DNA of 64,000 nt, from the NCBI RefSeq assembly GCF_900114605.1, contig NZ_FOTP01000005.1:186001-250000 (forward strand), written 5' to 3'. How positions within the stretch are numbered: position 1 is the first letter of the stretch; each line of letters opens with the position of its first letter. This stretch comes from Bradyrhizobium sp. NFR13 (lineage in GTDB: Bacteria; Pseudomonadota; Alphaproteobacteria; Rhizobiales; Xanthobacteraceae). The translations under genes were made by a program, and so were the position numbers. A model generated the notes under the pieces. The model was not told where the DNA came from and searched no databases. It was given only the letters and a program-made list of their open reading frames with translations. Positions 51,860 through 61,435 of the stretch are shown piece by piece.

Positions 51860-52189
51860 ATTATCCCAAAGCAATCTTCGGACGTCCGCCCCCGCTGACG
51901 TCTAGGTATGTTTAGAGGGCGTTGCCTTTGCAGGCAAACCATCCGGCGAAGAACCTCCGGGCTTTTGCGCTTTCCCCACAGGGCATTTGGCTGCCCCGAT
52001 TTGCTTGATTGATCAGGACTCTAGGGTGGAGCAGGTGCTCCGTGAATGCGACGAATAAACCCGCTTCACATGGCCGCGTGTGTTGCATGCCGGGCACATT
52101 TCTGAATAACCGCGCGCAGTGGTAACTCTGTCCGGCTTTGCTGCGCGATGGCGCTGAGGAGCTGTCGATCCTGCTCAGCCGGAATGCCT
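51860..52189. other. Intergenic region between divergent tolC-like and acetyl-CoA hydrolase genes
   Basis: 330 bp with no gene. It contains a short hairpin, TTGCC-TTTGCA-GGCAA near 51923, and must hold the two divergent promoters, neither of which is close enough to consensus to place. No operator-like long repeat is seen. Confidence 0.5.
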
Positions 52190-54040
52190 ATGCCCAAGAT
52201 ATTCACTGATCCCGACGCCATCGCCGAAGACATCATTCGCGACGTGGGGACGACGCTCGTGGTCGGGCTGCCGCTCGGGCTTGGCAAGGCCAACCATATC
52301 ATCAATGCGCTCTATCAGCGCGCGCTGGCCGATCGCAGCATCAGGCTGACGTTCTTCTCTGCCCTGACACTGGAGAAGCCGAAACCATCCAGCGAGCTAG
52401 AGAAGCGCTTCATCAATCCGGTGATCGAGCGGTTGTTCGGGGGCTATCCCGATCTCGCTTATGCAAACGCGCTGCACAAAGGCGAGCTACCGCCAAACAT
52501 TCAGGTCAACGAATTCTTCTTCCTTGCGGGAAAATGGCTGCGGGTCGCCGATGCTCAGCAGCACTATATTTCAGCGAACTACACCCATGCGGCGTCTTAT
52601 CTATTGACGCGTGGGCTTAACGTAATCACGCAACTGGTGTCGAAGCGTGTGGTCGATGGCGCCGCGCGCTATAGTTTGAGCTGCAATACCGACACCACGC
52701 TTGATCTGATGCGGGCGCGCAACGAAGGGCGCGTCGCGTTCAAGTTGATCGGTCAGGTCAATTCGGAATTGCCATTCATGCCGGGGCAGGGTGATCTCAT
52801 CGGCGATGAGTTTCACGCGGTGCTCGAAAGCCCGGAGACTGAATTTCCGCTGTTTGCGCCGCCGTCCGAACCGGTCAACGACACCAAATACGCGATTGGA
52901 TTACACGCTGCGGGCCTGGTGCCCGACGGTGGCACGTTGCAGATCGGCATTGGGCAAGTGGGCGATGCACTAGCGCAGGGCTTGATCGTTCGCCACCGCG
53001 ACAATGCGGCGTTTCGCCATCTGATGCAGCGTCTTGCCCCCGATGCGCCTCCGAAGGAAGTCGCGACGTTCGAACGTGGCCTCTATGGCGTGAGCGAAAT
53101 GCTGTTCGAAGCCTTTCTCGGCTTGATCGACGCCGGCATTCTGAAGCGTGAGGTGGATGGCACCATCGTGCATGGCGCGTTCTTTCTCGGGCCGAAGGCA
53201 TTCTATCAGGCGTTGCGCGACATGGTGCCGGAGCGTCTGGCGAAAATCCAGATGATGCCGGTGTCGTTCACCAATGAGCTCTATGGTGACGAAGATGCCA
53301 AACGCCGTGCGCGCGTCGATGCGCGCTTCGTCAACAACACAATGATGGCGACGCTGATGGGCGCCGCGATTTCGGACGGCCTCGATAGCGGTCAGGTCGT
53401 GAGCGGCGTCGGTGGACAGTATAATTTCGTCTCACAGGCTTTCGCTCTGGAAGGCGCGCGCTCCATCCTGACTCTCGAATCCACACGCGCGGGCAAGAAG
53501 CCGATTTCCAACATTCGCTGGAATTATGGTCACACCACGATCCCGCGACACCTGCGCGATATTATCGTGACAGAGTATGGTGTCGCCGATCTGCGCGGGA
53601 AATCGGATGCCGACGTGATCGCGGCGATGCTGCAGGTGTCCGACTCGCGATTTCAGCCGGAACTGATGCGGCAGGCCAAGGCGGCTGGAAAGCTTCCCAA
53701 GAGCTATGACATTCCTGCGGCGTATCGTGAGAATGTACCCGAGCGAGTTTCCGCTGCGCTCAGGCCGGCGCGGGATGCTGGCCTGCTGCCCATGTTCCCG
53801 TTTGGCAGCGATTTCACTGACGTGGAGCAGCGCCTGATCCCTGCGCTGCAGGTCCTGAGCGCAGCATCGGTGTCGTCACAACAGCTCGCAGGCCTGTTCT
53901 GGCAGGGCATGACACACGCACCAAGCGCGTCAGATGAAGCGGCGCTGGCGCGGCTCGGGCTCGATCGTCCGGCCACATGGGCCGAACGTGCCTATCGTGT
54001 GCTGGTGTCCGCCGCGCTCGCGCGCAGCGGCTCGACCTAG
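52190..54040 (+). CDS. Acetyl-CoA hydrolase/transferase-family protein
   Basis: A 616-residue enzyme of the acetyl-CoA hydrolase/4-hydroxybutyrate CoA-transferase superfamily. [18 protein letters not shown] begins the N-terminal domain, [20 protein letters not shown] the C-terminal domain, and [15 protein letters not shown] with [11 protein letters not shown]-like [11 protein letters not shown] closes it. A Glu of the C-terminal domain normally carries CoA. It is longer than the 430-550 residues of Cat1/Ach1, with an insertion of about 60 residues around 290-350. The start at 52190 ([11 protein letters not shown]) is preferred to ATG 52184. It overlaps the convergent enoyl-CoA hydratase gene by 4 bp. 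Confidence 0.85.
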   Translation: MPKIFTDPDAIAEDIIRDVGTTLVVGLPLGLGKANHIINALYQRALADRSIRLTFFSALTLEKPKPSSELEKRFINPVIERLFGGYPDLAYANALHKGELPPNIQVNEFFFLAGKWLRVADAQQHYISANYTHAASYLLTRGLNVITQLVSKRVVDGAARYSLSCNTDTTLDLMRARNEGRVAFKLIGQVNSELPFMPGQGDLIGDEFHAVLESPETEFPLFAPPSEPVNDTKYAIGLHAAGLVPDGGTLQIGIGQVGDALAQGLIVRHRDNAAFRHLMQRLAPDAPPKEVATFERGLYGVSEMLFEAFLGLIDAGILKREVDGTIVHGAFFLGPKAFYQALRDMVPERLAKIQMMPVSFTNELYGDEDAKRRARVDARFVNNTMMATLMGAAISDGLDSGQVVSGVGGQYNFVSQAFALEGARSILTLESTRAGKKPISNIRWNYGHTTIPRHLRDIIVTEYGVADLRGKSDADVIAAMLQVSDSRFQPELMRQAKAAGKLPKSYDIPAAYRENVPERVSAALRPARDAGLLPMFPFGSDFTDVEQRLIPALQVLSAASVSSQQLAGLFWQGMTHAPSASDEAALARLGLDRPATWAERAYRVLVSAALARSGST

Positions 54041-54816
54041 CGGTTCTTGTTGACCGGCTTCCGCTTCTCGATGAAGGCGGCCATGCCTTCTGAACGGTCT
54101 TCCAGCGCGAAGGTCGCGTGAAACAGATCGCGCTCGACCTTGAGGCCTTCGGTGAGCGGCGTCTCGAAGGCACGATTAACGGCGTTCTTTGCCATCGTCG
54201 CCACCGGGCGCGACATGGCGGCGATCTTTTCCGCCATGGCGATGGCTTCTTCCATCAGCTTGTCGGCCGGGACAACGCGACTGACGAGACCGGAGCGCTC
54301 GGCTTCCGCCGCATCCATCATGCGGCCCGTCAGGCAGAGGTCCATCGCCTTCGATTTACCGATGGCGCGGGTGAGGCGCTGGGTGCCACCGATGCCGGGA
54401 ATGGTGCCGAGGGTGATTTCCGGCTGGCCGAACTTCGCGGTGTCTGCGGCGATCATGATGTCACACATCATGGCGAGTTCGCAGCCGCCGCCGAGCGCGT
54501 AACCGCTGACTGCAGCAATGGTGGGTTTGGTGCAGGTGGCGACACGGTCGCCGCCGATTGACGTGAAATCGCTGGAGAACATGTCGATGAAGCTCTTTGG
54601 CTGCATCTCCTTGATATCCGCCCCGGCGGCAAATGCCTTCTCGCTGCCGGTCACGATGATGCAGCCCACGGCGGTGTCGGCTTCCAGCTCGTCGATGGCG
54701 ATCTTGATTTCGCTGAACACACCGAAAGAGAGCGCATTGAGCATCTTCGGGCGATTCAGCGTGATGATGCCGACCGCGCCTTTGCGCTCAACGATGAGGT
54801 GTTCGTAGCTGCTCAT
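54037..54816 (-). CDS. Enoyl-CoA hydratase (crotonase)
   Basis: A 259-residue crotonase that hydrates 2-enoyl-CoA in fatty-acid or amino-acid breakdown. AAGADIKEM forms part of the CoA oxyanion loop. Both catalytic glutamates are present: E113 in GGGCELAMM and E133 in FGQPEITLG, 20 apart as in rat mitochondrial ECH1. [19 protein letters not shown] and [10 protein letters not shown]-like [13 protein letters not shown] follow. It should therefore be a true hydratase and not just an isomerase. The gene stands alone and is convergent with the acetyl-CoA hydrolase gene. Confidence 0.93.
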   Translation of the reverse strand: MSSYEHLIVERKGAVGIITLNRPKMLNALSFGVFSEIKIAIDELEADTAVGCIIVTGSEKAFAAGADIKEMQPKSFIDMFSSDFTSIGGDRVATCTKPTIAAVSGYALGGGCELAMMCDIMIAADTAKFGQPEITLGTIPGIGGTQRLTRAIGKSKAMDLCLTGRMMDAAEAERSGLVSRVVPADKLMEEAIAMAEKIAAMSRPVATMAKNAVNRAFETPLTEGLKVERDLFHATFALEDRSEGMAAFIEKRKPVNKNR

Positions 54817-54892
54817 GTTCCATCCCGCGGATTTTTGCCGAAGCCGCCAGGATCGGCGGCCCCGCGCAATTTGCCCGCTCGGGGGATGGGGT

Positions 54893-55576
54893 TCAAGCCA
54901 TAAACATACGGGCGGCAGAGGCCATGGTCAGCAAGCCGCCGAAAGCGATGAAGATCTTGCCGACGAGGGAGGTCTTGTCCCAGGTCGTGCTGTTCTCGCT
55001 GGCGACTTCCGGTGCCGGCGTATCGATGGTGGCCTTCGCGAGCGTCAGCGGTGGCTTGTCGTCGCTGATGGCACGATCAAGGTCGTTGAGCTGGTCAGCG
55101 GCCACGAGCTGCGCATTGCTGGCGCTGGAATCCGGTGTGGTCGTTGCGGGCTGTTCCTGCTGGCCGCCGATTTGGCCAAGCGCGCTGCCGGCTTGCGATG
55201 ACATGTTGTAGGTGTTGGTCGCTGCGGTCTCAGAGGGCCACTGCGCATTGGCATTGGCGACCAATGATGGGATGGCGGTATTACCGCTTCCCGGCTTCGC
55301 GTCTTCCGTCTTGGCAGTGTCCTCCTCAGCGGGCTTTTTCGACGCCTTGGTTGCCTGCCGGTCGGACTTGCGCGATTTCGTCTCGCTCTTCCTGGCACTG
55401 CGGTGCTTGGTGGCCTTCGCTGCTGGTTCGGCGGATGTGTCTGCGGCGCTGCCGACCGCTGCGGCCGGCTCGGATGCCGCGGTGTCGTTTTCGGTCGCGT
55501 GAAGCGGTGCCGATGTGCAGATCCACAATCCGGCTGCGATGACCAATGCCGCACGCCCGCTGGCTCTGATGTTCAT
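54893..55576 (-). CDS. Secreted or membrane-anchored low-complexity protein of unknown function
   Basis: A 227-residue protein with a signal peptide (1-27, ending LHA) and a hydrophobic segment near the C-terminus (about 205-224: [20 protein letters not shown]). Residues 35-95 are rich in Ala, Lys, Ser and Thr with alternating basic and acidic patches ([18 protein letters not shown]). No domain is recognised. GGGGAG lies seven bases before the ATG at 55576, so translation is likely. It could be a periplasm-spanning tether. It precedes, divergently, the NrsF-type sigma factor. Confidence 0.65.
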   Translation of the reverse strand: MNIRASGRAALVIAAGLWICTSAPLHATENDTAASEPAAAVGSAADTSAEPAAKATKHRSARKSETKSRKSDRQATKASKKPAEEDTAKTEDAKPGSGNTAIPSLVANANAQWPSETAATNTYNMSSQAGSALGQIGGQQEQPATTTPDSSASNAQLVAADQLNDLDRAISDDKPPLTLAKATIDTPAPEVASENSTTWDKTSLVGKIFIAFGGLLTMASAARMFMA

Positions 55577-55906
55577 GGAAATCTCCCCAAAATACCGGCC
55601 CCCAATGGCCGCAAGGGAAACTGCGCAGGTGTTCACACCGGGGCAGAAAAAGGGAATCTTCGGGCGAGTCCGGCAAAAACGGGGCATGAGCACAGCCGCA
55701 GTTATCGTCTCCACAGGCATCAGCAAAAATCTGCCTTTGAAATCAAGGCGACGGATGTCACTCTGACGGTTCGATGGTATGAGCCGGCTGTCTTTGAAAT
55801 CTTCGGCTCGGGGTTGGGGCGCAGGCAAGGTTTCACGGTTCCGTGATTTTTCTCTCGGCTGGCGTAACAAACTGAATTATCCGCCGAATTGGCTTTAGGA
55901 GCGCGT
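55577..55906. promoter_or_regulatory. Divergent regulatory region with a SigF-like promoter
   Basis: GTAAC (55864-55868), 16 bp, CGAA (55885-55888) resembles the GTAACC/CGAA promoters of the Caulobacter SigF-NrsF system. It lies 19 bp before the sigma factor's GTG start, as expected for self-activation. The rest of the 330 bp, including the promoter of the divergent low-complexity gene, shows no other clear element. Confidence 0.5.
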
Positions 55907-56452
55907 GTGCGCGGACGTGACGACGAATGGACCGATCTGATGCGGTCGGCCAATGCAGGGGATAGCGTTGCTTATCATCGCCTGTTGAAGTCGGTTACGC
56001 CCGTGCTGCGTGCCGGAGCGCGGCAGGGCCTGTCACGGGCTGGCCAGCCGCCCGATCAGGCGGAGGACATTGTGCAGGACATTTTGCTGGCGGTGCATTT
56101 GAAGCGGCACACCTGGGACGCGAACGCGCCGTTCGCGCCGTGGCTGTTTGCGATCGCCCGCAACAAACTGATTGATGCGCTGCGCCGCCGCGGACGTCGC
56201 GTCTTCGTCAATATCGACGATTTTGCGGAAACGATTCCGAGCGAGCCACCGGCTGAAACATTGCCCACCGTCGAGATATCCAATCATCTCTCTGACCTTC
56301 CGCCGCGGCAGCGCGACGTGTTGCGATCGATCGCGGTGGACAGCGCATCCATCAAGACCACGGCGTCGAAATTGTCGATGACCGAAGGTGCCGTGCGTGT
56401 GGCGTTGCATCGTGGGCTCGCGAGCCTCGCAGCCAAGCTGCGAAAGGATTGA
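55907..56452 (+). CDS. ECF sigma factor, SigF/NrsF type
   Basis: A 181-residue sigma-70 family factor of the extracytoplasmic-function class. Region 2 spans about residues 10-90 (DQAEDIVQDILLAVHLKRHTW, FAPWLFAIARNKLIDALRRR) and region 4 about 115-175 (LSDLPPRQRDVLRSIAVD, MTEGAVRVALHRGLASLA). The start GTG at 55907 has AGGAG five bases upstream; the frame is open back to a TTG at 55889. The gene for an NrsF-type anti-sigma factor starts 2 bp after its stop, and a SigF-like promoter lies upstream, so it probably answers oxidative or metal stress as in Caulobacter. Confidence 0.87.
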   Translation: MRGRDDEWTDLMRSANAGDSVAYHRLLKSVTPVLRAGARQGLSRAGQPPDQAEDIVQDILLAVHLKRHTWDANAPFAPWLFAIARNKLIDALRRRGRRVFVNIDDFAETIPSEPPAETLPTVEISNHLSDLPPRQRDVLRSIAVDSASIKTTASKLSMTEGAVRVALHRGLASLAAKLRKD

Positions 56453-56454
56453 CC

Positions 56455-57093
56455 ATGGATACCGATCGCCTGATTCAGGCCCTGGCCGCCGACAACGATC
56501 AAAGGGCACGTCCCGTCAGCACACAGCTCGCGATGGCCTTGTTGGTCACGCTGCCGGTCGTAGCGGCGATGTTGCTGGTGACGCTTGGCATTCGCCCGGA
56601 CTTCATGTCGGCGATGCGCAATCCGTTCTTCGATGCGAAGTTTCTGGTGACCCTGGCGCTCGCTATTCCCGCGATTGTGATCAGCGTTCATCTCTCGAAG
56701 CCCGAAGCGTCGTTGGGGGGCTGGATCTGGCTGTTGCTGCTGTCGCCGTTCATTCTCATCGTCGCGTTGATCGTCGAGATGACGATGCCGCAGCGTGCGC
56801 CGATGATGGTACGCATTATCGGCAGAAACTCGTCGCTGTGTTCGGCGGCGATCACGTTGCTGTCGCTGCCGATCCTCGGCGGCGCGATGATCGCGCTGCG
56901 CCACGGCGCGCCGTCACGCCCCGCTATTGCCGGTGCGCTCGCGGGATTGATGTCAGCCGGGCTGGGGGCGACGTTTTACGCCGCGCATTGTGCGGACGAC
57001 TCGCCGCTGTTTGTGGCGACGTGGTACACGCTCGCAGCCCTCGTGATGGCGGCGTTGGGTGCAGCCATCGGTTCGAAAGTGCTGCGCTATTGA
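56455..57093 (+). CDS. nrsF: NrsF-type anti-sigma factor (DUF1109)
   Basis: A 212-residue inner-membrane protein with six hydrophobic helices (about 25-45, 61-79, 91-110, 127-147, 158-178, 186-206) and a short cytoplasmic N-terminus. This is the DUF1109/NrsF plan. It should hold the adjacent sigma factor at the membrane. The only cysteines, C129 and C179, are 50 residues apart, matching the two conserved cysteines (about 131 and 181) that I recall as needed for stress sensing in the Caulobacter protein. The start follows AAAGGA and sits 2 bp after the sigma gene stop. Confidence 0.87.
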   Translation: MDTDRLIQALAADNDQRARPVSTQLAMALLVTLPVVAAMLLVTLGIRPDFMSAMRNPFFDAKFLVTLALAIPAIVISVHLSKPEASLGGWIWLLLLSPFILIVALIVEMTMPQRAPMMVRIIGRNSSLCSAAITLLSLPILGGAMIALRHGAPSRPAIAGALAGLMSAGLGATFYAAHCADDSPLFVATWYTLAALVMAALGAAIGSKVLRY

Positions 57094-57131
57094 GCGGCGC
57101 GTGAGCCACGCGTCCGCGAAAGTAAATCCGG

Positions 57132-57392
57132 TCAGGCGGCCGCAGGACGGCCGCTCGCCGCCTTCGCGATGTCGCCGTTGAGCTCGCCGGCATAGTCGTT
57201 GAAGTCGACTTCCAGCGTGTAGCGCGGGGAATTCAGCCAGGTGCTGATCTTCTTCTGGTGAAAGTCGCGGACCTCCAGCGCCATATCGCCAGGGCTGGGC
57301 AGGGCGACTTTGATATCATGCAGGGCCTTGGCAACGGCAATGCCGGATGAGCCGGCGCCAATGACGCAGATGTCGACTGCAGGTTCGGTCAT
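57132..57392 (-). pseudogene. Internally deleted flavin-containing monooxygenase remnant
   Basis: An 86-residue frame. Residues 1-24 are the FAD-binding N-terminus of a flavin monooxygenase (CVIGAGSSGIAVAKAL). From about residue 33 it jumps to a stretch that looks like the far C-terminus of such enzymes (WLNSPRYTLEVDFNDYAGEL). Normal family members have about 450-500 residues, so some 380-400 are missing without a frameshift. Its ATG overlaps the stop of the epimerase gene (ATGA, 57389-57392), so it may still be translated. It cannot be an active monooxygenase. Confidence 0.75.
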
Positions 57393-58363
57393 GCAGCCGA
57401 TTTTTCGGCAAGACGCTGGCGATATTGGCTCACGATATCCTCGAAACTCTTGTCAGCGACGACGCCGAGGGATGGCGCGCGGGTGGAGATGAAACCTTTC
57501 GGCCAGCTATCGACGATCTTCTTGAGATCGGGATCGAGGGCATATGTCATGTTCGGCGTAGTGTTGGTGACACGTGCGATGGATTCAATGATGTCGTTCA
57601 TGCTGATCGTCAGGGCAGGCTGGTTGAGCACGCGTTTCCCGCGCATCTTGACCGGATCGGCATTGTGAAGCGTGATCAAATTCTGCGCAACGGTCTCGAC
57701 CGAGACGACCGGCACTTTCGTATCGGCGCGCAATGGGCAAATCGACGGCTTTCCGGCGACGCCATCACGAACGATGCCCGCGATCCGGTCGGATACCGAC
57801 TGAGTTGGCGGGCCGGGGTGCACCAATACGATCGGCAGGCGCAGGGCACGTGCATCGACCATGCCGTGACGCGTGGCGTCGGCTAACATCAATTCGGCGA
57901 TGGCCTTGTGTGTGCCATAGGACGTTTGCGGACGCTGCAAGTGGTCGTCATCGACATGATCAGGCAATAGCCCGCCGAAGACCGCGATCGAGCTTGGAAA
58001 GATCAGGCGCGGCGGAGCGTCTTTCGCGCCGATGGCGTCGATCAATTCCGCCAGCGCCGAAACATTCACCGCCAGCGCGCGCGCCGGGTCCTGTTCTGCG
58101 GCACTGGTCAGCACAGCGGCGAGATGAAACACGCTATGCGGCTTCCAGGCAGCGATCTGCCTCAACGCATCGGGCGCCGCGATGCTGGCTACCAGATGTC
58201 TCACACGCCGGTCGGACGCTGGCGGCAAATGTGTGTCGAGAAGGAGGACCTCCTCGATTGTTTCGCTTGTGCCTGCCGCATTGGTGAGCGCGCCTGCTTG
58301 AAGCAGCGCAGAAGTGAGCGTTCTGCCGATGAAGCCACCGGCGCCTGTAATCAAGACGCGCAT
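57389..58363 (-). CDS. NAD-dependent epimerase/dehydratase, D-erythronate dehydrogenase (DenD)-like
   Basis: A 324-residue extended SDR. LITGAGGFIGRTLTSALLQ binds NAD, and YGTHKAIAELML supplies the Tyr and Lys of the active site. IFPSSIAVFGGLLP and VHPGPPTQSVSDRIAGIVRD look like DenD, which oxidises D-erythronate at C2 for four-carbon sugar-acid breakdown. The usual partners (DenD with OtnK kinase and aldolase) are not next to it, so the substrate is uncertain. The start at 58363 has GGCGGGA before it. It is coupled by ATGA to the deleted monooxygenase. Confidence 0.85.
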   Translation of the reverse strand: MRVLITGAGGFIGRTLTSALLQAGALTNAAGTSETIEEVLLLDTHLPPASDRRVRHLVASIAAPDALRQIAAWKPHSVFHLAAVLTSAAEQDPARALAVNVSALAELIDAIGAKDAPPRLIFPSSIAVFGGLLPDHVDDDHLQRPQTSYGTHKAIAELMLADATRHGMVDARALRLPIVLVHPGPPTQSVSDRIAGIVRDGVAGKPSICPLRADTKVPVVSVETVAQNLITLHNADPVKMRGKRVLNQPALTISMNDIIESIARVTNTTPNMTYALDPDLKKIVDSWPKGFISTRAPSLGVVADKSFEDIVSQYRQRLAEKSAA

Positions 58364-58553
58364 GAATCCCGCCCTGCTTGATGCCAACCCGTTCCGGCGT
58401 TGTTCGCCGTGATCGAGGCATCACTATCAGCGCCTTCACCGGCAAGTCGATGCCTGCTGACGGAATGGCTGCTCAGCGCAATTGGCGTTGCGGCGCCCGG
58501 TCGCAATGGCCAGACTGCGGCCATTCGCGTGGAAACATGTTGACTGACAAATG

Positions 58554-59666
58554 TCAGGCGGCAGGTAGGTTGGACGTTGCCTGCTGCATGCGGTGGAAGC
58601 GCAGGACTTGTTGCGCCGCGGAGATGCGGAGGCGCTCATAGGTTTCGCGGTCGGTCGCGCTGTCAGACATTTGCGCTCCAGCGAGTTGCTCACGCATGTT
58701 GATGATAGTCTTGACCGTCTTCCACGAAAAATTCGCGACCTTGCACAGAATGAAAATGCCCTCGCTGCGGGCTTCAACCATCATGGTTTCCGCGACCGAA
58801 ACCGGCACGTTGGCCAGGCACGCGAGCGCGGCGTTAGCCTCGTCGAACTTGCCGGCTTCGGCGAATTTCGCCACTTCGTTTTCATCCAGCCGACCGTCTT
58901 CAAACAGCGAGCGCACGAGGCCATGGGCGATAATGGTCTGCTGACTGATGCTGCCTGGTGCTGAGCGAGCCCGCCGGGCGACCTGCTGAACCACCAGAGA
59001 TATGTCGGCGGTGTGGTGGGCGCGGGCGGCTTCCAGCTTCGTCCGGACCGAGGCGGACGCCTTGGCGACGAGCTTCAGATAGTGGTGGCGCGGAATTGAG
59101 GGACGCAGGCCAACACACGTTGCAATCGCGTCGCTACCCTCGGCACGGGAGAGCAGGGTGTCGTAACCGCGCTCTGAAATCTCCGCCCCGCGATTGTTGA
59201 CGGTGCTGCTAACGACGGCGTCGTTGCCGCGCTCGACGAGAACATCCGTCAGGGCGCCGCTCAGGACCTTGCGCGTCGAAATCGCCAGCAGATGGTCCTG
59301 GCTTTTGGTGCGTGCATTCTCGATCAGCGCATGGTCGTCGAGTTGCTCCGACTGGGAGAGCACGGGTGCGGCGACCTCGATCAAATCGTCGAATGCAAGG
59401 GTTCGGACGACCCGGGGCGGTGCGACAGAGACGGGTGCGAGCCGCTCGGCCAGAAGGGCCCTTGCAGACGCTTCCATATGCGTCAGCAGGCAATCGAAAA
59501 CGTCGTCGAACACTGCGATCTGCGCATCGGAGTAATCCACGGCATTGTTGACGAACAGATCCGTGACGCGGCGCAGGGTTTCCACGCGCCGTGCGACCGT
59601 TCCGTGGGCCAGTGCGGCGTCAAGTTCGTCGAGTAAATTTGCCGATAACGGTGACTTCGAAGACAT
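58554..59666 (-). CDS. DUF2336 protein
   Basis: A 370-residue, mostly helical cytoplasmic protein of the DUF2336 family, common in Rhizobiales and of unknown function. The N-terminal part (VARRVETLRRVTDLFVNNAVDY, ERLAPVSVAPPRVVRTLAFDD) is the DUF2336 core. The C-terminal third is helical and rich in Ala, Glu and Met. No signal peptide or membrane helix is present. The start codon ATG at 59666 is the natural family N-terminus. It follows, same strand, a GGDEF gene 69 bp upstream, so the two may be cotranscribed. Confidence 0.83.
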   Translation of the reverse strand: MSSKSPLSANLLDELDAALAHGTVARRVETLRRVTDLFVNNAVDYSDAQIAVFDDVFDCLLTHMEASARALLAERLAPVSVAPPRVVRTLAFDDLIEVAAPVLSQSEQLDDHALIENARTKSQDHLLAISTRKVLSGALTDVLVERGNDAVVSSTVNNRGAEISERGYDTLLSRAEGSDAIATCVGLRPSIPRHHYLKLVAKASASVRTKLEAARAHHTADISLVVQQVARRARSAPGSISQQTIIAHGLVRSLFEDGRLDENEVAKFAEAGKFDEANAALACLANVPVSVAETMMVEARSEGIFILCKVANFSWKTVKTIINMREQLAGAQMSDSATDRETYERLRISAAQQVLRFHRMQQATSNLPAA

Positions 59667-59735
59667 AAATCAAATCCCGTAATTCTAATCGTGTCCTGCC
59701 GCGAATATGTCGCGGGCAGGGTTCGTGAAATTCGT

Positions 59736-60893
59736 TCAGGCGCTTGCAATTCGGTTTCGTCCGCGCTCCTTGGCGGCATAGAGTGCGCTGTCGGCGCGTG
59801 CGAGTAAGGTGTCTGGCGTGTCGTTCGGACCCAATGTCGCAACGCCACCCGAAATCGTTACGGTCAAACCGTCGGAAAATGCGCTCCAATCCAGTGCTTC
59901 GACGATTGCGCGCAGACGGTCGAGCATTTGCACGGCCTTGTCATGCGGCGTGTCCGGCAGCACCAAAAGGAATTCCTCGCCGCCATAGCGGCCGAATTTG
60001 TCGATGCTGCGGATATTGGCGAAAATGGTAATGGCGAAGGTCCGCAGCACTTCATCGCCAGTCGGATGCCCGAAATTGTCATTAATCCGCTTGAACCAGT
60101 CGAGGTCGATCAACGCGGCGGTGCAGGGCGTATTGCTGCGCTGTGCCCGAATGATTTCATCGTCGAGCAGCCGCATGATGCAGCGGCGATTGAACGACCC
60201 CGTCAGTTCATCGAGTTCTGCGAGCTCTTCGATGCGCTTGTATGCGGCCTCGAGTTCAACCCGCCGCCGAAACAGCGCATCGCGTAGCGAGCTGGAGAAA
60301 ATGCCAATGAACATACTGCGGGCGATGGTCATCGAGAATGTCAGCAAGGTGCCAAAGCGCTCGATGGAATTGCCGGAGGGGAGCGTCAGGGGCAGATCGA
60401 CGAGGAAATACAGCAGCGCGAGGCCGCCGGTCATGATCATCCAGGCGCCGACACCTTCGCGCGGCGTGGTGCGCAGAGCGACGACGTTAGCGACGAGAAA
60501 CAACGCGCAGAGAAACACGACGGCCACATCAGGCGCCAGGTAGATGAAGGCGAGCTGCAATGCGAAGGTGACGGCGGTGTATGGCGCTGCGAAGAAATGA
60601 TCGCGCCAGTCATCCGTCAAGCCGCTCTCGGAGATCGCGAGGAAGATCAGGACGGATGCGGAAGCGCAGCCGGCATAGGCCGCGACGATGGTGCCATCGA
60701 TCGTGCCTGCGGCAAGGAAGACGAAAAGCAGCACGACGTTGACGGCATGACTGGCAGCCGCCAGTGCAAGCATTTGCCGTCGCCGCTTCAGGCGGCGCGC
60801 CAGCATGTCTGACCGCAACTCTCCATCGACGGCTTCGAAGTCGCCGTTTAGCGGATTGAAGACTGATGAGGCGGCTGCGGTCATTGAGCCCAT
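59736..60893 (-). CDS. Membrane-bound diguanylate cyclase (GGDEF)
   Basis: A 385-residue protein with six hydrophobic helices (about 42-200) and a GGDEF domain (about 222-380) that makes cyclic di-GMP. The active site is GGEEF (304-308), so it should be catalytic. The inhibitory I-site RSID (295-298) is five residues upstream, so it can be feedback-inhibited. IDLDWFKRINDNFGH is the metal- and substrate-binding strand. The membrane part carries no known sensor domain. ATG 60893 or a second ATG three codons later is the start. DUF2336 follows downstream. Confidence 0.92.
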   Translation of the reverse strand: MGSMTAAASSVFNPLNGDFEAVDGELRSDMLARRLKRRRQMLALAAASHAVNVVLLFVFLAAGTIDGTIVAAYAGCASASVLIFLAISESGLTDDWRDHFFAAPYTAVTFALQLAFIYLAPDVAVVFLCALFLVANVVALRTTPREGVGAWMIMTGGLALLYFLVDLPLTLPSGNSIERFGTLLTFSMTIARSMFIGIFSSSLRDALFRRRVELEAAYKRIEELAELDELTGSFNRRCIMRLLDDEIIRAQRSNTPCTAALIDLDWFKRINDNFGHPTGDEVLRTFAITIFANIRSIDKFGRYGGEEFLLVLPDTPHDKAVQMLDRLRAIVEALDWSAFSDGLTVTISGGVATLGPNDTPDTLLARADSALYAAKERGRNRIASA

Positions 60894-61435
60894 CGATGGG
60901 TTTCGATGACGGAACTCTAGTGCTCAAAGCCTTTAGGTTTGGTATCTATTGCCGTGAGCCAATCTGGTAATCGGCTACTCATTCGCTGTTCTCGGCGATA
61001 CAATGTTGACAGATCGAATTCTGCGAACCGTCAGAGGATAGCAAACATAGCTTTGTTATTTAAGTAAAAATGACCCGGGCCAATGATGGGCCCGGACGAG
61101 TTGACCTGACGTGGCGGACAGGCCGCCAGGACAAGTGACGGTATCCATTTACGAGGGGGGCGGGATACAGCTGCAAAATGCAGGTTCCGCCGTCTCAAGG
61201 CTGTTCCGGAAGCCACGACTTGGTAAGGTTGCCGTGTGAATCGCTGGCATTCGGGTCGGAAATGCCCCAGCATTATGCTACCTGTTACCCGTTCCGCCCA
61301 AGAAAAGGGCGGTAAAAGCCCGTTCGGAGCGGTTAAAACAGCCGCGACCGGTATATTCCTGCCCATTCGAGAAGATTTTATCTTGTCAATCGAACCTCTT
61401 ACATCCTCATTCAGACCAACCTTGCGAGACGGGCA
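60894..61435. other. Intergenic region before the sigma/anti-sigma/protease cluster
   Basis: 542 bp without a convincing gene. Two hairpins are present: CCGGGCC (61075-61081) with GGCCCGG (61089-61095), and TGGCGG (61112-61117) with CCGCCA (61123-61128). The second half, directly before the sigma factor, should hold its promoter, but no clear -35/-10 pair is evident. A 280-codon frame on the minus strand (61031-61873) is the shadow of the sigma gene. Confidence 0.5.
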
